A stretch of DNA of 64,000 nt from assembly GCA_035443885.1 (NCBI GenBank), contig DAOMNO010000006.1, forward strand, positions 62,001 through 126,000. The letters are read 5' to 3'. The position numbers and the translations under genes were made by a program. This DNA is from DAOMNO01 sp035443885. Its GTDB lineage: Bacteria; Planctomycetota; Phycisphaerae; Phycisphaerales; SM1A02. Below are positions 60,145 through 64,000 of this stretch, piece by piece. Positions within the stretch are counted from its first letter, which is position 1. Every line of letters begins with the position of its first letter. The notes under the pieces were generated by a model. It was not told the origin of the DNA and did no database searches. It was given only the letters and a program-made list of their open reading frames with translations.

Positions 60145-61632
60145 ATGGATGCGATGATGTTCGGCAGTGAAGAGCCTCGTAAGCGAGTGTCCGGCTTCCC
60201 CCTTGCCGCATGGGCTGTCATCGTTGTGATGGTCAGCCTCATCATCGTTGGCAGAACGCTGATGGAGCAATCCGTTCAGCAGGACGGGCCGGGAGAGGAC
60301 ATCATCGGCGTCAAGCTGATGGAAGCCCAGGCCAAGTACATGGTTGCCGCGAACGATCTCAAACGCATGAGCGGCCGCGATTTCGAAATGGTGAAGCGGT
60401 CGCTGAATCGCGGCACGGTCTCGCAGCGGCTGCGATTTGTCATTCTGGCAGCGGAACTTCATGGCGAGGAAGAGGCTCGCGCGGTTCTTGATGAACTGGT
60501 CGCCAAGACGATTGCCGATGCAGCTCTGACCGGGCGAGAATTGAGTGAAGAGCGCATGAAAGCGATCGAGCTGCTCGAATCACTTTACGCTGCATCGAAC
60601 GATGACGATGCCGATAGACCTGTCGCGGATCGACTCACGGCTGCTGATCGGGACTGGCTCATCGCCAAGTTCGGTTGGTTCGGCAGACTCGCGCTGACAG
60701 ACGCCGATCCGCCGGTGAGCAGTGAGCGGCGTGCGGTATTGGCGTCAGCGCAGCGCGTGCTTGTCACGTTCTTCGTTGCACTCGGCGGTGGCTTGACGCT
60801 TGGTGTGCTCGGGTTTGTCGGATTGATCGTCCTTGCGGTCTTCGTGATTCGAGGGAACGTGCAAAGCAAACTCGGCCCGTCACTCGGTCCTCATGGTGTG
60901 TACGCCGAGACGTTCGCCTTGTGGATCGCGCTCTTTATCGGTTTGCAACTGGTCGCGTTGGGACTGAGCGCACAAGCGCCGGCGTCAGCGCTGATGATCG
61001 TCTTTGTCGCGTTTTTCAGCAGTCTGATTGCCATGTTCTGGCCCGTGCTGCGCGGCGTGCCATGGGAGACGGTTCGTCGTGATTGCGGTCTGACGCTTGC
61101 GGCCCCCGGATCACGCCCGATGCTTGAGGCACTCATCGGCATCGCGGGGTATGCCATGGCGCTGCCGATTTTGTTTGCTGGCGTGCTGATGACGCTTTTC
61201 TTGATTTTCATCCAGGCCGCGCTGGCTGGAACGGAAGGCGATACGTTCGGGTCAACCAGCGGTCCGGCACATCCGATCATTGCAGAGGTGATCGGACCGA
61301 ACCTGTGGCCCAAGATTCAGGTGCTCATGCTTGCAGCGGTCGCAGCGCCGGTCGTGGAAGAGATCATGTTCCGCGGCGTGTTGTATCGGCACCTGCGCGA
61401 GATTAGCCGACAGTGGGGCCTTGTGCTGAGCATCATGGCCAGCACGGCGATCAACTCATTCATTTTCGCAGTCATTCATCCGCAGGGATGGGTTGCGGTA
61501 CCCGCGCTCATGTCGCTTGCCGTCGCGTTCTGCCTAGCCCGTGAATGGCGGGGCACCGTGGTGGTGCCGATGGTCATGCACGGGGTATCCAACGGCCTCG
61601 TGATGACCATGATGATTGTCATTCTGGCCTGA
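60145..61632 (+). CDS. CPBP-family intramembrane protease
   Basis: 495 residues; AAGGAAGG lies 5-6 nt before the ATG. An N-terminal membrane helix, a ~150-residue soluble domain and then about eight membrane helices. The CPBP (Rce1/Abi) residues are APVVEEIMFRGVLYRHLREI (EExxxR near 404), FIFAVIHPQGWVAV, and VVPMVMHGVSNGLVM. The long N-terminal part is not typical of the family. It follows PrsW; paired membrane proteases suggest regulated cutting of an envelope protein, possibly from this cluster. Confidence 0.88.
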   Translation: MDAMMFGSEEPRKRVSGFPLAAWAVIVVMVSLIIVGRTLMEQSVQQDGPGEDIIGVKLMEAQAKYMVAANDLKRMSGRDFEMVKRSLNRGTVSQRLRFVILAAELHGEEEARAVLDELVAKTIADAALTGRELSEERMKAIELLESLYAASNDDDADRPVADRLTAADRDWLIAKFGWFGRLALTDADPPVSSERRAVLASAQRVLVTFFVALGGGLTLGVLGFVGLIVLAVFVIRGNVQSKLGPSLGPHGVYAETFALWIALFIGLQLVALGLSAQAPASALMIVFVAFFSSLIAMFWPVLRGVPWETVRRDCGLTLAAPGSRPMLEALIGIAGYAMALPILFAGVLMTLFLIFIQAALAGTEGDTFGSTSGPAHPIIAEVIGPNLWPKIQVLMLAAVAAPVVEEIMFRGVLYRHLREISRQWGLVLSIMASTAINSFIFAVIHPQGWVAVPALMSLAVAFCLAREWRGTVVVPMVMHGVSNGLVMTMMIVILA

Positions 61633-61786
61633 TTGGATGAAAAACGTCGATTCCCGCCCCCAATCAAAGAGGGATGAGCCGTCCTGCTGAAAAAGCGCGT
61701 GCAATTCCGATTCGGCTTGGGCATAATATGAAAGCCGCCATATGGGCGAGTATCGCGCTCATGTCGAGCGAGAAAAGAGGGCTGCC

Positions 61787-62626
61787 ATGACCGTTCATCT
61801 ACTTGGCGCGTTGGTGATGATGATGGCTTGCCCTGAAATGTCGTGTGGCGTGACCGCAGGTGGCGCGTCTTCCAAGCTGCCTGAGCGACCGGTCGTCAAA
61901 GTGGTCAACGAGCGTGCACTGGATGCAATGTCGTTTTTCGAGCATCTTGTCGCGCGATATCGCGCGCTGGAGAGCTACGAAGATGAGACCAGCATTGTGC
62001 AAGTTACCACGCACCTTGGCGAAGAGCGTTCACATCGCGTAGAGACCACTGTCAAATGCGATATCGTGGAAGGGCGCTTGAACGTGCGCACGCCCGTTTC
62101 GCAGGTCCGTGGCGGCCTGATGCGAGGGTTGGGGTTGACGCTTCCCATCGCGCCTCAGGAAGTGCAAGGCTCGAAGTCCATGTACGACCTCTGGCTTGCG
62201 CCGCATATGGCGATCAAGTTCACCGAGAATCCGCTTTCAGAGTTTCGCGCTGGCGTGCCCGAAGGGTTCACGGCGACTGAGATCGCACCGGTAACGATCG
62301 ACAACAAACCGATGGTGCATCTTGAACTGAAGAGCGGCGACGGAATGAGCGGCGATTACGCAGCTAAATTCGACCTCTACATCGACCCTGATTCCATGCT
62401 CATCGAGCGCATCGAAGGCCAGCAGCGCTTGCCGGACGGCGGCGACTTTCAGACAACAGTGGACATCAAGCCCACGCTTGCGGAAGGTGCAGACTTTGTG
62501 CGGCCGACGACAGCACCCACCGCGTCAACCAACCCTTGTGCCGAATCGCAGGCTCCGCAAAAACAGACAGCCGAGCCTGTCGCTGCGCCTCGCCCCGCAA
62601 TGCCGGCGGGAATGCCTGTTGGTTGA
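61787..62626 (+). CDS. DUF1571 exported protein (LolA-like fold)
   Basis: 279 residues; AGAGG lies 6 nt before the ATG. A short signal-like N-terminus (residues 1-20) is followed by the DUF1571 region: FFEHLVARYRALESYEDETS, MYDLWLAPHMAIKFTENPL and KFDLYIDPDSMLIERIEGQQ, which resembles LolA/LolB-type half-barrels that hold lipids. A Pro/Ala-rich tail ends it. Such genes are common in planctomycetes; function unknown. Confidence 0.8.
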   Translation: MTVHLLGALVMMMACPEMSCGVTAGGASSKLPERPVVKVVNERALDAMSFFEHLVARYRALESYEDETSIVQVTTHLGEERSHRVETTVKCDIVEGRLNVRTPVSQVRGGLMRGLGLTLPIAPQEVQGSKSMYDLWLAPHMAIKFTENPLSEFRAGVPEGFTATEIAPVTIDNKPMVHLELKSGDGMSGDYAAKFDLYIDPDSMLIERIEGQQRLPDGGDFQTTVDIKPTLAEGADFVRPTTAPTASTNPCAESQAPQKQTAEPVAAPRPAMPAGMPVG

Positions 62627-62627
62627 A

Positions 62628-63746
62628 TCACGTAACCGAGAGCGTCGGCTGAACAAATCGGCCAGCAGATGCTACGATCGAAATCTGGCTTGCCAGATTC
62701 TTGCACAGCGCATCCAACTCGTCTGAGATCGCTTCGCTGACATCCCAGTTTTTCAATGGCGTCCCCTGATCGGCGTGAGCGCGAAGCTCCATATGGATCG
62801 GCACCGCACCGAGAAACGGCAGGTTCATTGCCTGGGCCATGTTTTCAGCTCCGCCGCGACCGAAGATGTCGTACTGCTTGCCGTCATCACCGATGAAGTA
62901 GCTCATGTTTTCGACGATGCCAAGCACGTCCACGCCGAGTTGCTGGAACATGCGCACAGCACGGCGGGCATCGTCCTGCGCCACCTTCTGAGGCGTGCAG
63001 ACGACGACCGCACCGGTGAGTGGAAGTAACTGCGCAAGGGTGAGCGGCACATCGCCCGTGCCGGGCGGCAGGTCGATGATGAGGTAGTCAAGCTCGCCCC
63101 AGTCGGTCTGCATGGCAAGTTGCTTGAACGCACCATGCGCCATCGGCCCTCGCCAGATGAGGGCTTTTTCCGGATCAACCAGCTTGCCGATCGTCATGGC
63201 CTTGATGCCATGGACTTCAAACGGAAGCAGCGTCTGCCCGCGCGCTGCGGTTGGAATGTCATCCAACCCAAGCATGGTTGCGATGGACGGGCCATAGATA
63301 TCGCCGTCAAGCAAGGCTGTCTTTGCGCCGAGTCGCGCCAAACCGACGGCAAGGTTGACGGCGATTGTTGACTTGCCCACACCGCCCTTACCCGCGCCGA
63401 CGGCAATCACATGCTGCACGTTGGGTAGCGGGGTGTTACTGTCGCGCAGTCGCTCGTTGGCCTTGCGCACGTCAGCGGTGAACTCAATGTTGATGGTTGT
63501 CGAAGTGATGCCTTCAGTCGCAGCTATGTTCGTGATGGCGCGCTCGACATCCGCCTTGATCTTGTCCTTCATAGGACACGCTGGCGTAGTCAGTTCGATC
63601 ACGAGGTTGACTTCCACGGAATCGCTGGAGTTCCCTGGCGCGATGCGGACATCTTTCACCATGTTCAGTGTGACAAGGTCTTTGTGCAGATCCGGGTCAT
63701 GGACCGTCCGGAGAGCGTCATAAACGTGGCGACTTGTGAGGGCCAT
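62628..63746 (-). CDS. Mrp/ApbC-family P-loop ATPase with MIP18-like N-domain
   Basis: 372 residues. Residues 1-90 are a MIP18/DUF59 domain with the conserved LTTPACPMKDKI. The Mrp part has the deviant Walker A GAGKGGVGKSTIAVNLA (about 115), ALLDGDIYGPSIATMLG, and LIIDLPPGTGDVPLTL. Mrp proteins carry and deliver Fe-S clusters. The usual CxxC after ENMSYF is missing: here the segment reads ENMSYFIGDDGKQYDIFGRG. A GGAAGG lies 11 nt before the ATG. It is convergent with the DUF1571 gene, with 1 nt between stops. Confidence 0.9.
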   Translation of the reverse strand: MALTSRHVYDALRTVHDPDLHKDLVTLNMVKDVRIAPGNSSDSVEVNLVIELTTPACPMKDKIKADVERAITNIAATEGITSTTINIEFTADVRKANERLRDSNTPLPNVQHVIAVGAGKGGVGKSTIAVNLAVGLARLGAKTALLDGDIYGPSIATMLGLDDIPTAARGQTLLPFEVHGIKAMTIGKLVDPEKALIWRGPMAHGAFKQLAMQTDWGELDYLIIDLPPGTGDVPLTLAQLLPLTGAVVVCTPQKVAQDDARRAVRMFQQLGVDVLGIVENMSYFIGDDGKQYDIFGRGGAENMAQAMNLPFLGAVPIHMELRAHADQGTPLKNWDVSEAISDELDALCKNLASQISIVASAGRFVQPTLSVT

Positions 63747-63917
63747 GCGGGAAAAAACCTTCCGAGAATGCGAAATTGATGAAGAATTCGGGTTGGATCA
63801 GCATCATATCCGTTTGGGCGAGCCGATTCTGGCAATGTTCTGCGGTTTGCAGGCGTTGTATGAAGGAATGGGGCATAAACCTACCCGGCAGCAACGCCTG
63901 CCTCTGGAGTTCAAGTT

Positions 63918-64000
63918 ATGGTGATGAATCTCACTCGTTTGCGTCCAATCGTCGCTTCCTTCAGCGTAGTGCTTGTTTCCACAGCGTGGGCGGGCGCTCC
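63918..64000 (+). CDS. start of an exported protein (cut by window edge)
   Basis: The first 27 residues only. GGAG lies 9 nt before the ATG. The sequence after VMNLTRLRP is a hydrophobic signal peptide (IVASFSVVLVSTAWAGA) with a likely cleavage after AWA. The mature part lies outside the window. It is divergent from the Mrp gene, with 171 nt between starts. Confidence 0.6.
   Translation, partial: MVMNLTRLRPIVASFSVVLVSTAWAGA

Overview
The window looks like a chromosomal segment of a planctomycete, most likely of the Phycisphaerae type. This is inferred from gene content: secreted proteins ending in paired dockerin-like repeats (LLGSWG/LLGNWG endings), CRTAC1/ASPIC and FG-GAP proteins, several 'CGYEL...CPECG' zinc-ribbon membrane proteins, a DUF1571 protein, a tricorn protease, a greatly enlarged signal peptidase I and type III pantothenate kinase. 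The DNA is GC-rich by eye, genes lie on both strands, and operons are short. Shine-Dalgarno sites are strong before some genes and absent before others; at least ten of the latter instead have a TAnnnT hexamer 6-8 nt before the start codon, which suggests leaderless transcripts.

Layout. 1-31 kb is mostly housekeeping and secretion: a DinB fragment, rpoN, a beta-helix/PA14-like lipoprotein, frr, tricorn protease, an FkbM methyltransferase, a YdiJ-type D-2-hydroxyglutarate dehydrogenase beside an unknown conserved protein, an M28 peptidase, coaX, a small zinc-ribbon gene in a hairpin-rich intergenic region, typA, an AbgT-type transporter, rlmN, DinB, a PSP1/RicT protein, lepB, a duplicated helical secreted protein, a fused iron-type ABC permease and a lipoprotein. 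31.3-34.4 kb is accessory: an arsR-SRPBCC-DUF998-small-ORF operon with a palindromic operator, then a remnant between tRNA-Pro and a 12-bp copy of its 3' end that holds an Abi-family gene and an SSB-like tail in another frame. 34.5-47 kb carries a membrane-anchored sigma-like protein, an ABC-2 permease, rny with a long leader and a strong promoter, three zinc-ribbon proteins, a secreted C39-like/propeller/dockerin protein, efp-rsmA, trpA-mazG and tRNA-Arg. 47-62.6 kb holds a secreted PPAD-like peptidylarginine deiminase, a nitrilase, and a run of same-strand genes: TPR/FG-GAP protein, five-TM pentaheme cytochrome with TPR, CRTAC1/ASPIC protein, two YbjQ-family proteins, PrsW and CPBP membrane proteases, and a DUF1571 protein. 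The window closes with an Mrp ATPase lacking the usual CxxC and the start of another secreted protein.

The best candidate for an undescribed system is the 49.97-58.3 kb module. A membrane cytochrome with a cytochrome-b-like His pair and five c-type hemes is sandwiched between two membrane-anchored FG-GAP proteins, which suggests a cell-envelope redox or scaffold complex. The tRNA-Pro remnant and the leaderless-promoter pattern are the next most useful observations. No CRISPR array, complete insertion sequence, integrase or rRNA gene was seen.
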